A stretch of DNA of 13,796 nt from Nitrososphaeria archaeon (GCA_021324715.1 JAJPIN010000033.1:1-13796); one strand, 5' to 3'. Positions 1 to 6,613 are shown, numbered from the stretch's first letter. The notes: generated from the sequence alone by a model not told the origin. Numbers and translations: made by a program.

Positions 1-100
1 AACTGTGCCAAATGTCCCATTTTGCTGACGAGATAAAAATAAAAGTCGCAGTAAATCAGGATTTAGAAAATATTATTATATTCATTTATGCATAATAAAC

Positions 101-841
101 ATGTTGTCGGATAATTCGGGAATATCTTTACGGGTCTATGAAAATGAAACTCAGGATAAGGGTAGGAACATTGTAAGGATTGATCCGGATGTCATGCACA
201 ATTTAAACATATCAGATGGTGATTTTATTAATGTCATTGGTTCTGAAAATGGAACTACGATTATTTGCCTTTCGATACATCCTTCCGATAAGAGTAAAGA
301 TAAAAAAATGATTAGAATTGACTCAAAAACAAGAAATTTAATTGGTACTACGGTTGGAGATACCGTCACAATAAAAAAATCTATTGCCCCTGAATCGAGT
401 AACATATCCACAAGAGCAAAAACCCTGGATGATTCCGATGTGGTATCAAAGCCCATAATAATGACCGGATCTTGCATTAATTTTGATAGAGAGCGTCCAA
501 AAATAATGGACTTCCTAAGGTCACTTGAGAAAGCGGTGCATTTGGATAACAATTATTGCAGATGTTATAGTAGCGGCAAGAAAACACTTGGTTGGGATTT
601 TTTTGAAATTTCCGTAGACTCTAGGTTGATGAGGAGATTGGTTGAAATACACCCTGAAATTAACAAACAGGAATCAGCAAGCTTGGAAGAACGATTTGTT
701 CTTTGGCTGCACGCCAAATTTAAGAAGAGTAAACTTAATTACTACCTGAAGGTAAACGAAATTCCTTACGAATCTGTGGGTGGGTTTAGATTAAACCCCA
801 TGGATTTTAGAGACGTTGAAGATATGGAAAATATGCGCTAG
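101..841 (+). CDS. Stand-alone Cdc48 N-domain-like protein
   Basis: The first ~93 of 246 residues match the N-terminal double-psi barrel of archaeal Cdc48/VAT ATPases: a beta strand 'ISLRVYE', then 'NIVRIDPDVMHNLNISDGDFINV' spread over residues 23-45, and 'MIRIDSKTRNLIGTTVGDTVTI' over 70-91. In VAT this domain binds substrates and adaptors. No AAA+ Walker motifs follow. Residues ~130-246 form a separate domain I do not recognise (NYCRCYSSGKK, GWDFFEISVDSR, FVLWLHAKF). ATG at 101 is chosen because a TATA-like stretch at 73-80 lies about 25 bp upstream, fitting a leaderless start. The next gene starts 26 bp after the stop, so the two are probably co-transcribed. An adaptor or decoy role in AAA+ proteostasis is inference; an unrelated use of the barrel is possible. 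Confidence 0.75.
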   Translation: MLSDNSGISLRVYENETQDKGRNIVRIDPDVMHNLNISDGDFINVIGSENGTTIICLSIHPSDKSKDKKMIRIDSKTRNLIGTTVGDTVTIKKSIAPESSNISTRAKTLDDSDVVSKPIIMTGSCINFDRERPKIMDFLRSLEKAVHLDNNYCRCYSSGKKTLGWDFFEISVDSRLMRRLVEIHPEINKQESASLEERFVLWLHAKFKKSKLNYYLKVNEIPYESVGGFRLNPMDFRDVEDMENMR

Positions 842-867
842 ACCCCGATTTATCGTTCCAATTTAAA

Positions 868-1737
868 ATGATGTTCCCAGAGAAAATTCAAGAATACTTG
901 AGCAATAAAAAAAATTCAGAACTGGCTCTTATAGGGTGCAGGGCCGATAATAGTAATATTTCGTACGAGTGTTGTGAATACGATATTGCTGTCCTCGCTA
1001 AAAACGGTAATGGTTTAGGTAACAGTATTGTGCAAATTGGAAAGGAAAAATTGGAATTTTTAGATTTTTCAAACTATAATCAGAATGAGATTTCACTTTT
1101 GAACATGAAAAATGTAGAGAACAAAACTAGTAGCTTGTTGATTCCTCATAAGGATTCCATTCGAAAAACAGATATTAAAAGGATATTCCTTTCCGCAGGA
1201 AAACGGCGCGCGGTTGACTCACTCTTTAATGTATCCAAAACTAGTACTTCAAAATCAGAGTTAAACTTATCATTGAATCTAAAAATAGCTGCATATGAGC
1301 TCATAGAAGCAATTCTTTTAATATCCGAGATTAGACCCATGCCCATTCATGAATTGAACCAATTGCGTCAGCTTGAAATCCGCAAAGATTTCATCAAGGA
1401 AGCTATTCAGCTTTGTATTGAATGCATTGGGATAGAAAGGGCCACAAGAACCATGATAAATCGTTCCCTTAATGCCCTAAAAGAAATTTTTAAAGAAAGG
1501 TACGACATTGGACTAATAGAATCAAAAATTGAATTTTTAGTGGAACATGGATTAATTGCAGATAGCTACTACTATATTGGAAGGCTAGTTTGCAATCATC
1601 TTGAAAAAAAAGACTATGCTCATCAACTCGATTATCAGAAGCTAAACAGCCTAGCATTAGACTTGGCAGGTGATTATGAAAATATAAAGAGATCTAATCT
1701 GATAAAACTTTACTGCAAAAACTTAATGAAAAATTAA
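868..1737 (+). CDS. Conserved-looking hypothetical protein with nucleotidyltransferase-like start
   Basis: Encodes 289 residues of unknown function. Residues ~20-43 read 'ALIGCRAD...EYDIAVL', which resembles the G-[SC]-R-A ... [SD]-x-D-[IL]-[AV] signature of small (MNT/Pol-beta type) nucleotidyltransferases. Only one clear acidic catalytic-type residue (D39, next to E37) is present, so activity is doubtful. The remainder (about 125-289) is predicted helical and rich in Leu, Glu and Lys, with no transmembrane segment. ATG 868 is followed directly by a second ATG. The gene lies 26 bp behind the Cdc48-N-like gene, and its stop codon overlaps that of the convergent zinc-ribbon gene by a few bases (1734-1737). 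Coding status is well supported by length and tight packing; the functional hint is weak. Confidence 0.7.
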   Translation: MMFPEKIQEYLSNKKNSELALIGCRADNSNISYECCEYDIAVLAKNGNGLGNSIVQIGKEKLEFLDFSNYNQNEISLLNMKNVENKTSSLLIPHKDSIRKTDIKRIFLSAGKRRAVDSLFNVSKTSTSKSELNLSLNLKIAAYELIEAILLISEIRPMPIHELNQLRQLEIRKDFIKEAIQLCIECIGIERATRTMINRSLNALKEIFKERYDIGLIESKIEFLVEHGLIADSYYYIGRLVCNHLEKKDYAHQLDYQKLNSLALDLAGDYENIKRSNLIKLYCKNLMKN

Positions 1738-1973
1738 GTGACAGGAGCAACCAAGATTGGTTCAATCTCCTTTACCCTTCTTGCCCTTAATTTGGCCTTA
1801 TATTTCAGGTTTCTCGGTTTTGTTCTTAGTCTATATCCACAACATGGACACCATAATCCGTCCCATTTTATAAAAATTTCACATATCTGGCATCTTTTTT
1901 GACCGCTTACATATCTTCCTGAACCGACCGGCTTTTGGGCTTTATGTCGTATACATATTCCTTTACAAGTCAT
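1734..1973 (-). CDS. Small Cys-rich zinc-ribbon protein
   Basis: Encodes 79 residues from the ATG at 1973: 'MTCKGICIRH...'. Cysteines occur as CxxxC (3,7), CxxC (28,31) and CPCC (42,44,45), followed by a very basic tail (LRTKPRNLKYKAKLRARR). This is a compact zinc-binding, probable nucleic-acid- or protein-interacting module. Small proteins with this layout are common in Nitrososphaeria as far as I recall; their function is unknown. The frame stays open to 2021 and also has an ATG at 1985, but starting at 1973 puts the family-typical MTCKGIC at the N-terminus, with purines (GGAAGG) just upstream as a possible ribosome-binding site. It converges on the preceding plus-strand gene with overlapping stop codons. 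Confidence 0.75.
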   Translation of the reverse strand: MTCKGICIRHKAQKPVGSGRYVSGQKRCQICEIFIKWDGLWCPCCGYRLRTKPRNLKYKAKLRARRVKEIEPILVAPVT

Positions 1974-2082
1974 CTTTCCTTCCATATATAACAAACGCCT
2001 CAAGTATTTAAATATGAACATTAATTTTATAATTTTTTTAATTTTACTAATTTAATTAATCAAATTTTTACATGTTTGAGAA

Positions 2083-2103
2083 AAATAAAATAAAAAAAAT
2101 ATA
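2083..2103 (-). terminator. T-rich terminator after the 81-aa gene
   Basis: Read on the minus strand, this stretch just downstream of the stop at 2111 is a run of T blocks (T8, A, T4, A, T5 pattern). Archaeal RNA polymerase terminates intrinsically on such T-tracts without needing a hairpin. The surrounding 2022-2110 is low-complexity A/T with no other feature. Confidence 0.5.
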
Positions 2104-2110
2104 TTATTTT

Positions 2111-2356
2111 TTAACTTACGTTTATAGATTTTGTCTGAAAGGCTTCATTCATTGTAAGATATTCATCTAGTCTCATCTTTATGTCATCTGGTTGAGTATC
2201 ATCCATGCCTGAAAATCCGGCGCTAAACGAAATCTTGTTTCCAGATACTGACACATTATCGATTTCCATGTCTGCATAAATGTTTCCCAATTCATCGACC
2301 CACGCCTTTCCTTCATCTTGGTTTACACCGTTAGTATCTATGCTTACTTTACACAT
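2111..2356 (-). CDS. Small hypothetical protein (81 aa)
   Basis: Encodes an acidic 81-residue protein (MCKVSIDTNGVNQDEGKAWV...), mostly predicted beta strands: 'KAWVDELGNIYADMEIDNVSVSGNKISFSAGFSGMDD', then a helical C-terminus. No signal peptide or metal motif. The ATG at 2356 is preferred; the TTG at 2365 is an alternative three codons upstream. It has its own T-rich terminator. I do not recognise the family. Biased residue use (acidic, few rare residues) and a clean ATG support a real gene. Confidence 0.55.
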   Translation of the reverse strand: MCKVSIDTNGVNQDEGKAWVDELGNIYADMEIDNVSVSGNKISFSAGFSGMDDTQPDDIKMRLDEYLTMNEAFQTKSINVS

Positions 2357-2466
2357 CTTAGTCAATCAAATACACCTAAACAAAAGTTAGATTGCATATT
2401 AATAAAGTTGACGCATTCAGTTTGACAGCTATCTATATGGATTTAAACGTTAACTGTACTTATACA

Positions 2467-2628
2467 TTAAGCTTGTTCAATTCCCCAATACTTTACAAGC
2501 TCTTTTTCAAATGCTGAAAGCTGCTCATTGCTAAGAGAATCTCCGCAGTTTTTGTGCGCTGGAACCACTTTCATTCCCACTAGTTTGAAATCTACCTCGT
2601 AGAAATGAACCTTTGGGCAATTGCACAT
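2467..2628 (-). CDS. 53-aa Cys-containing small protein
   Basis: A short reading frame starting at an ATG with an in-frame stop (TAG) two codons upstream, so the start is fixed: 'MCNCPKVHFYEVDF...' to '...YWGIEQA'. It has C2, C4 and a C28-G pair ('HKNCGD'), which could bind a metal. The second half is an amphipathic helix (LSNEQLSAFEKELVKYWG). The composition looks protein-like rather than random. It lies between the 81-aa gene on the same strand and the divergent secreted-protein gene. Function unknown; not recognised. Confidence 0.5.
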   Translation of the reverse strand: MCNCPKVHFYEVDFKLVGMKVVPAHKNCGDSLSNEQLSAFEKELVKYWGIEQA

Positions 2629-2680
2629 TTGCTATTTTTGATGATTGCATCTCTTATTAGTTTATCTAAATTCAAACTTT

Positions 2681-2699
2681 GATTTAGGCGACCTAAATC
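2681..2699. promoter_or_regulatory. Perfect 8-bp inverted repeat, possible operator
   Basis: GATTTAGG and CCTAAATC separated by CGA. It sits about 40 bp upstream of the TATA-like AAAGTTTATG (2727-2736) of the secreted-protein gene, and on the other side upstream of the divergent 53-aa gene. The symmetric arms and position between divergent genes suggest a regulator site; a small hairpin is the alternative. Confidence 0.35.
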
Positions 2700-2763
2700 T
2701 CTGCCATCTGCCGCAGACTATGTCAGTAAAAGTTTATGAATGGATTCTAGCATATTTGAAGTT

Positions 2764-3828
2764 ATGAGCAAACATCAATTCTCTATTTACAAACCGATGC
2801 TCGCGTTTGTATTATTTTCAGTCATCTTGCTATTTTCGCAATCTAACACGAACAAAGCTGTAGCACAGGGCAATAATTTATGGTATGTTGGTGATGGAGC
2901 AAAAAAGGGTATGTATCTAACTTACAGCGTCCAGGACGCCGATACAAATGCTGGTCGTCCATTTGATATGACGATTTATTTTAAAGACTTCAACAATACT
3001 GGAAAGTATTGGGTCGCACCCACTTTCATCGTTGATCAAGGTAAGGTAATTAATGGTACATTTCATCTAAGTGATCTTGATCTGACCGCACTAGGATCTT
3101 CAAAAATACCTCAAGAGATGAATAAATACAGAAGTGCATACACGAATTCGCTTAAATGGCTGTCGTCTTTTGTTGCAAAACCAGGTCAATCTCTAACAGC
3201 GCCATATTGGGGCAAAATAGCTGCTATAGGTGGCTCTCCTATTGCTCCAGGGGGCAAAGCAACGGTCACAACACCTGCAGGAACATTTGATACTACAGTT
3301 ATAACGTGGCACAAAGGAGTCGATAACAATATCTATATCAAAGATAATCTGCCCTATCCTGTAAAGGCTAAAACCTTTGCAGATATTACTACAGGTAATC
3401 CCCCAATTCAATTTGCATTTGACTTACTTGCAACAGGCCAGGGTCAACCCAAACTACCTGCAAGCAAAGAAGAAATTCCAGTACCACCCCTAGATCAGAG
3501 AACCGAACGCGGAACTTATACCATCCATCTAACATGGAGTCCTGCTGCAATAAAAGCTGGTAATAACACTAAATTTGGAATAATTTTCTACGACGATACG
3601 AAGACGAAAATACTTAACGATGTTGAATATACTTTTTCGGTTCTCGACTCCCAAGGACAACTAATCTATGGTAAAGACAATCAGATAGCACCTGACGGAA
3701 CTGCTCTACAAAATGTGTTCTTCCAAAAGCCTGGACCAGCTACCGTAAGGGTGCTGATAACAACAGCGGGATCAGCCTCACCAAGCAACTTTGTTGAATC
3801 AGGTGAATTTGACATGGTTGTACAGTGA
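2764..3828 (+). CDS. Secreted two-domain surface-type protein
   Basis: Encodes 354 residues from ATG 2764. A signal peptide spans 1-35 (hydrophobic core PMLAFVLFSVILLF, likely cut after AVA before QG). Residues 38-225 form a domain shared with the next gene: 'W..GDGAKKGMYLTYS' (40-55), 'TPAGTFDTTVITW' (170-182) and 'NIYIKDNLPYPVKAKTF' (189-205). After a Pro-rich linker (230-245), residues 250-353 form an Ig-like beta sandwich (GTYTIHLTWSPAAIKAGNNTKFGI... ) of a kind frequent in secreted Thaumarchaeota proteins. The frame is open to an ATG at 2740, but a TATA-like motif at 2727-2736 lies about 30 bp before 2764 and the signal peptide is better from there. T7 follows the stop. Role unknown; a cell-envelope protein is inferred. 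Confidence 0.8.
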   Translation: MSKHQFSIYKPMLAFVLFSVILLFSQSNTNKAVAQGNNLWYVGDGAKKGMYLTYSVQDADTNAGRPFDMTIYFKDFNNTGKYWVAPTFIVDQGKVINGTFHLSDLDLTALGSSKIPQEMNKYRSAYTNSLKWLSSFVAKPGQSLTAPYWGKIAAIGGSPIAPGGKATVTTPAGTFDTTVITWHKGVDNNIYIKDNLPYPVKAKTFADITTGNPPIQFAFDLLATGQGQPKLPASKEEIPVPPLDQRTERGTYTIHLTWSPAAIKAGNNTKFGIIFYDDTKTKILNDVEYTFSVLDSQGQLIYGKDNQIAPDGTALQNVFFQKPGPATVRVLITTAGSASPSNFVESGEFDMVVQ

Positions 3829-3831
3829 TAA

Positions 3832-3838
3832 TTTTTTT
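3832..3838 (+). terminator. T7 tract after secreted-protein gene
   Basis: Seven Ts begin a few bases after the stop of the secreted protein, enough for archaeal intrinsic termination. The next gene has its own TATA-like box at about 3855-3866, so the two paralogues are probably separate transcripts. Confidence 0.45.
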
Positions 3839-3886
3839 AGTATCGACTCTGTTCTATTTTTTAAAAACTAAGTCACAGTAACAGTG

Positions 3887-4576
3887 ATGACTCCAAAAAG
3901 AACTGTCTTTCTGGCGTCAGGAATATTTGCAACTGTAGGAATTCTAGTAAGCGTCGTAATAATTGCTATGAACGGTGGATTTTCAGGAAGCGGTCCCTCA
4001 ATTTTCAATCCACCCACATCAAAGGACCTGTGGACACCTGGAAGTAACATAGCAGATGGAATGAACCTGACATATTCACTAACAAGTACAAGTGATGTTT
4101 CAAGTCTCAAGCACTCAATAGTTTCAATGAAGTTTAACGATTTGAAGGACAGATGGAATGTGACTTTTGCCATCAAAAATGGCAGCGCACTAAGGGATAT
4201 CAATCTGAATCTTACAAAAAACCAGCTTCTACGAATGGAACCGATTGGTGTTAATAATGAAAAGTTTATCTCACCGGTTGAAACATCGATATTGGCAATT
4301 CGTGATATCGCCAGGGAGCCCAAATATCTCGTTGTTGGCGCAGTGTGGGACAAGATAACTACGAGTTCTTCAGGCGTGGATGAAAGAATAGCGAATAAAG
4401 ATTCCATCTCTACTCATGCTGGAACCTTTAACGTTTACACCCTGGAATATCAACTGGGAAATTCAGTAAACAGGATTTTTTTGAATAAGGATTTACCTTT
4501 TCCAATAAAGGCCAAGGTTTATGACGAAAATGACAAAATTTTGTATGAATATGAACTACAGAAGATATCAAGATGA
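3887..4576 (+). CDS. Membrane-anchored paralogue of the preceding secreted protein
   Basis: Encodes 229 residues from ATG 3887 (a GTG directly upstream at 3884 is the alternative). One hydrophobic N-terminal segment (8-28, VFLASGIFATVGILVSVVII) is an anchor or uncleaved signal. Residues 47-229 share the domain of the previous protein: 'LWTPGSNIADGMNLTYSL' (48-65), 'THAGTFNVYTLEY' (176-188) and 'NRIFLNKDLPFPIKAKVY' (195-212). It lacks the C-terminal Ig-like module. A TATA-like TTTTTTAAAAAC at about 3855-3866 is 21-30 bp from the ATG, fitting a leaderless transcript. The pair likely arose by tandem duplication. Function unknown; extracytoplasmic location is inferred from the N-terminus. Confidence 0.75.
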   Translation: MTPKRTVFLASGIFATVGILVSVVIIAMNGGFSGSGPSIFNPPTSKDLWTPGSNIADGMNLTYSLTSTSDVSSLKHSIVSMKFNDLKDRWNVTFAIKNGSALRDINLNLTKNQLLRMEPIGVNNEKFISPVETSILAIRDIAREPKYLVVGAVWDKITTSSSGVDERIANKDSISTHAGTFNVYTLEYQLGNSVNRIFLNKDLPFPIKAKVYDENDKILYEYELQKISR

Positions 4577-4690
4577 AACAAGCAATTGAATTGTTAATAA
4601 AAAATCTAGGTTTAAAAAATAAGCGAGATAGCTATTTCATTAGAAAACATGAGGTAACATTTTATACTGTACTCTAGCTAGCATTACCAA

Positions 4691-5476
4691 ATGATTGAAA
4701 CGCTGAAATCTGCATGCTTGGAAGTCAGAAAGAGTGTCAAGCACCTAGTTGGGACACCAGAAGGTAACAAAGAAATGGGGCTTGGAGCCGGTGGAGATAT
4801 TTCAAGGAACATAGACATAATAGCAGAAGAAAAAGTTATAGATATTATAAAGGAATGTGGGACAAATCCAACTATAATAGGAGAGGAGTGCGGAACTATA
4901 GTAGGTAACGAAAATCACGGCTACGTAATTATGGATGCCATTGATGGAACGACAAATGTTACAAGGTCTATTCCCTTTAATTGCTGCTCTCTAGCCTATG
5001 CTACAGATTCTAAACTAAGCGCTGTTGTAGATGCAGCTATAATAGATATTGCAACAGGCGATCTCTACTACGCATCAAAAGACAAGGGTGCTTTTTTGAA
5101 TGGAAATAAATTAAGTGTCAGAAAACTCGACAGCATCAAAGTAAATGAGATAATTGCAGGTGTCAACATATCTGGCATTTCACAGGAACTATTACAATCA
5201 ATTGGTCCAATTATTTCAAAACTAAATCATATCAGGGTGTTTGGGGCCAACGCTTTAGAATTATGTTTTCTTGCCAGAGGTTACCTGGACATGTTTATGG
5301 ATTTTAGGGGCAGGATTAGACCTACAGACATGGCTGCTGCCTTTCTAATAGTTAAGGAAGCTGGTGGAGTTATCTTGGATAAAACTGGAAATTCGCTTGA
5401 TTCTGAAATATTATTTGGAAATAGATTTTCCTTTATTGCCTTATCGGAGTTAAAAATTTACGATTACTTGCGCTAG
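4691..5476 (+). CDS. Inositol monophosphatase / archaeal FBPase family phosphatase
   Basis: A 261-residue Mg2+-dependent sugar-phosphate phosphatase. Diagnostic motifs are in order: GGDISRNID (34-42), GEE (64-66), DAIDGTTN (82-89, the DPIDGTTN metal motif with Pro replaced by Ala) and RPTDMAAA (210-217, matching WDxAAG; D213 the third metal ligand), followed by EAGG. Length is normal for the family. Archaeal members often hydrolyse both inositol-1-phosphate and fructose-1,6-bisphosphate, so substrate cannot be fixed from sequence. A TATA-like TTTTATAC at about 4659-4666 lies ~27 bp before the ATG, suggesting a leaderless monocistronic gene. It ends just before the tRNA-Asp gene on the other strand. 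Confidence 0.9.
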   Translation: MIETLKSACLEVRKSVKHLVGTPEGNKEMGLGAGGDISRNIDIIAEEKVIDIIKECGTNPTIIGEECGTIVGNENHGYVIMDAIDGTTNVTRSIPFNCCSLAYATDSKLSAVVDAAIIDIATGDLYYASKDKGAFLNGNKLSVRKLDSIKVNEIIAGVNISGISQELLQSIGPIISKLNHIRVFGANALELCFLARGYLDMFMDFRGRIRPTDMAAAFLIVKEAGGVILDKTGNSLDSEILFGNRFSFIALSELKIYDYLR

Positions 5477-5491
5477 ATTTTAAATTTTAAT

Positions 5492-5496
5492 AAAAA
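5492..5496 (-). terminator. T5 tract after tRNA-Asp
   Basis: On the minus strand, T5 followed by ATTAAAATTT begins two bases beyond the tRNA-Asp 3' end, a usual archaeal tRNA terminator. Confidence 0.5.
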
Positions 5497-5498
5497 GG

Positions 5499-5609
5499 CG
5501 CCCGGGCCGGGATTCGAACCCGGGTCGAAGGAGTGACAGTCCCCCATACTAGACCGGACTTTATGCTTCAATATACTACTTTGCTATTGAAACTCTATAC
5601 TACCCGGGC
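5499..5609 (-). tRNA. tRNA-Asp(GTC) with intron in the D-loop
   Basis: Acceptor arms GCCCGGG/CCCGGGC (5603-5609 and 5500-5506), discriminator G (5499), T-loop TTCGAAT with stem CCGGG/CCCGG, and anticodon loop CTGTCAC (5533-5539; anticodon GTC at 5535-5537) with stem GGGGA/TCCTT. The D-stem arms GTAT/GTAT are 47 nt apart instead of ~11. Removing about 36 nt (roughly 5558-5593) gives a normal 75-nt tRNA with D-loop AGA...CCGGTCTA. The removed piece forms its own hairpin (TTCAATA/TATTGAA). Noncanonical tRNA introns are known in archaea including Thaumarchaeota. I could not place a clean bulge-helix-bulge, so the exact splice points are uncertain. A TATA-like motif is at about 5635-5645 on the minus strand. 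Confidence 0.9.
5558..5593 (-). other. Noncanonical tRNA intron (D-loop of tRNA-Asp)
   Basis: Approximate boundaries; ±2 nt. Internal 7-bp perfect inverted repeat TTCAATA/TATTGAA around an 11-nt loop. It interrupts between A16-type and GG18-19-type D-loop positions, not the usual 37/38 site. Confidence 0.65.
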
Positions 5610-5723
5610 GCATTGAAAAATTTCCCACCCTACAATTAATATGTTTTCTTAATGCGATCATGCATGAAATTAACATCGGATAAAACAAGAATCCACCTAT
5701 ATCATGAGAGAAAATTTGGCTAA

Positions 5724-5735
5724 ACATTAAATAGA
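5724..5735 (+). promoter_or_regulatory. TATA box of tRNA-Lys
   Basis: CATTAAATAGAC lies ~30 bp before the mature 5' end of tRNA-Lys at 5762 and matches an archaeal TATA element. Confidence 0.45.
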
Positions 5736-5761
5736 CTACGATACACGGTAATCAGAAATAT

Positions 5762-5849
5762 GGGCCCGTAGCTCAGCCAGGTAGAGTACCGGACTTTTAT
5801 CATCTCGGAAGAAATCCGGCTGTCTCGGGTTCGAATCCCGACGGGCCCG
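5762..5849 (+). tRNA. tRNA-Lys(TTT) with 14-nt intron
   Basis: Acceptor GGGCCCG/CGGGCCC, D-stem GCTC/GAGT with loop AGCCAGGTA, anticodon stem CCGGA/TCCGG, T-stem TCGGG/CCCGA with loop TTCGAAT, and discriminator G at 5849. The anticodon loop is 21 nt; removing 14 nt after position 37 leaves CTTTTAA with anticodon TTT (5796-5798), the archaeal Lys loop. CCA is not encoded. Partial copies of its 3' end recur downstream at 5862, 10731 and 13213 (see findings), suggesting that this tRNA is an integration target. Confidence 0.93.
5800..5813 (+). other. Canonical-position tRNA intron (14 nt)
   Basis: TCATCTCGGAAGAA between A37 (5799) and A38 (5814) of tRNA-Lys. The position is that of standard archaeal BHB introns; 14 nt is close to the lower end of the size range. 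A shift by one base is possible because both flanks are A. Confidence 0.75.
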
Positions 5850-5861
5850 CTCTGATAACAA

Positions 5862-5875
5862 TTCGCATCCCGACG
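5862..5875 (+). repeat. Degenerate copy of tRNA-Lys 3' end
   Basis: TTCGCATCCCGACG differs from TTCGAATCCCGACG in the tRNA T-arm (5830-5843) by one base, only 12 bp past the tRNA end. A longer version of this copy (5853-5880) matches 13205-13232 at 24 of 28 positions. Confidence 0.6.
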
Positions 5876-5883
5876 CCTGCGAA

Positions 5884-6039
5884 CTATTGGTAATAGATTT
5901 CGATTTTTATTTTATCTGGGTCAAAAATAAAAAATGTCTCCTTGTTAATTTTGCTACCATCATCTATTAAAACTTCTATTTTCATACGCCGCAATTGTAG
6001 TAATAGTTTTTCAAAATTTTGTTCGGATACTAGATGTCT
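5884..6039 (-). pseudogene. Remnant of a glyoxalase/VOC-family gene (C-terminal part)
   Basis: The minus-strand frame between TAA (6040-6042) and TAG (5884-5886) reads RHLVSEQNFEKLLLQLRRM, then KIEVLIDDGSKINKET, then FFIFDPDKIKIEIYYQ. The ending is the typical C-terminus of glyoxalase/bleomycin-resistance (VOC) proteins, 'FF.FDPDGN.IE', with the usual Gly-Asn altered to Lys-Ile. The N-terminal half is missing behind a stop, and the only ATG (5985) would give 33 residues. The remnant sits directly between the tRNA-Lys end repeat and the MarR gene, consistent with decay inside an integrated segment. Confidence 0.6.
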
Positions 6040-6128
6040 TTATAAAAGTTGAAGGAAAGTGGCTTTTGACGAGTTAAAGCTGATAGTTGATTGGACAGAC
6101 ACCCGACCTCTAAATTTGTAATTCTTTC

Positions 6129-6563
6129 TTATTTTTTATCATTTAATTGGTTAGCTATCCTTACAAAATGATTCAAGTTTTGCATTAGATCCTGCCAAGA
6201 TTTATCACCCATTTCTAGTCTCACCTGGCGTTGAACATCGTTCCAGAGAGGAATTGCTTTAGCCACGGCACTACGTCCTTTGTGAGTAGCCGTTACAATT
6301 CTGGTTCGCTGGTCGTTTCCTGATGTGATCTTGACATATCCTTGTTTCACTAAAACAGATAGATTTCTTGTAAGAGTAGTTCTATCCATTCCCTGTTTCT
6401 CAGCGAGTTCTGTAATTCTTATCGATTCAGTATTGCATATGGCGTCAAGTACTCCAAGTTGGGTTGACAGTAACCCACTTGATTTGAAGGCATTGTCATA
6501 TAGTAAAGTTATTGCTCTAGCAGCTTTCCTTAATTCACCACAAGTACAAGTCTCCCCAAGCAT
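6129..6563 (-). CDS. MarR-family transcriptional regulator
   Basis: A 144-residue winged-helix repressor from ATG 6563. Family features: 'CTCGELRKAARAITLLYDNAF' near the N-terminus (first dimerisation helix, C6 and C8), HTH 'ITELAEKQGMDRTTLTRNLSVLVKQGYV' (about 49-76) and wing 'GNDQRTRIVTATHKG', then C-terminal dimerisation helices. The frame extends upstream with TTG (6602) and GTG (6581) as alternative starts. It is divergent from the SDR gene; palindromes on the SDR and MFS promoters and a related half-conserved site at 6614-6625 near its own promoter make it the likely regulator of all three. MarR proteins usually release DNA on binding phenolic or other small ligands, or on thiol oxidation; the C-x-C pair could sense oxidants (inference). 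Confidence 0.88.
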   Translation of the reverse strand: MLGETCTCGELRKAARAITLLYDNAFKSSGLLSTQLGVLDAICNTESIRITELAEKQGMDRTTLTRNLSVLVKQGYVKITSGNDQRTRIVTATHKGRSAVAKAIPLWNDVQRQVRLEMGDKSWQDLMQNLNHFVRIANQLNDKK

Positions 6564-6613
6564 ACCTTCCTTAAGTATCACGTTGATATTTTGTTCCTTC
6601 AATTCCGGACTAC

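Noticed and set aside
1..94. Open frame at the left edge (ends TAA at 92-94) that could be the tail of an upstream gene
   Set aside because: Only ~30 codons, no recognisable motif, and it overlaps the promoter region of the Cdc48-N-like gene; cannot be supported without upstream sequence.
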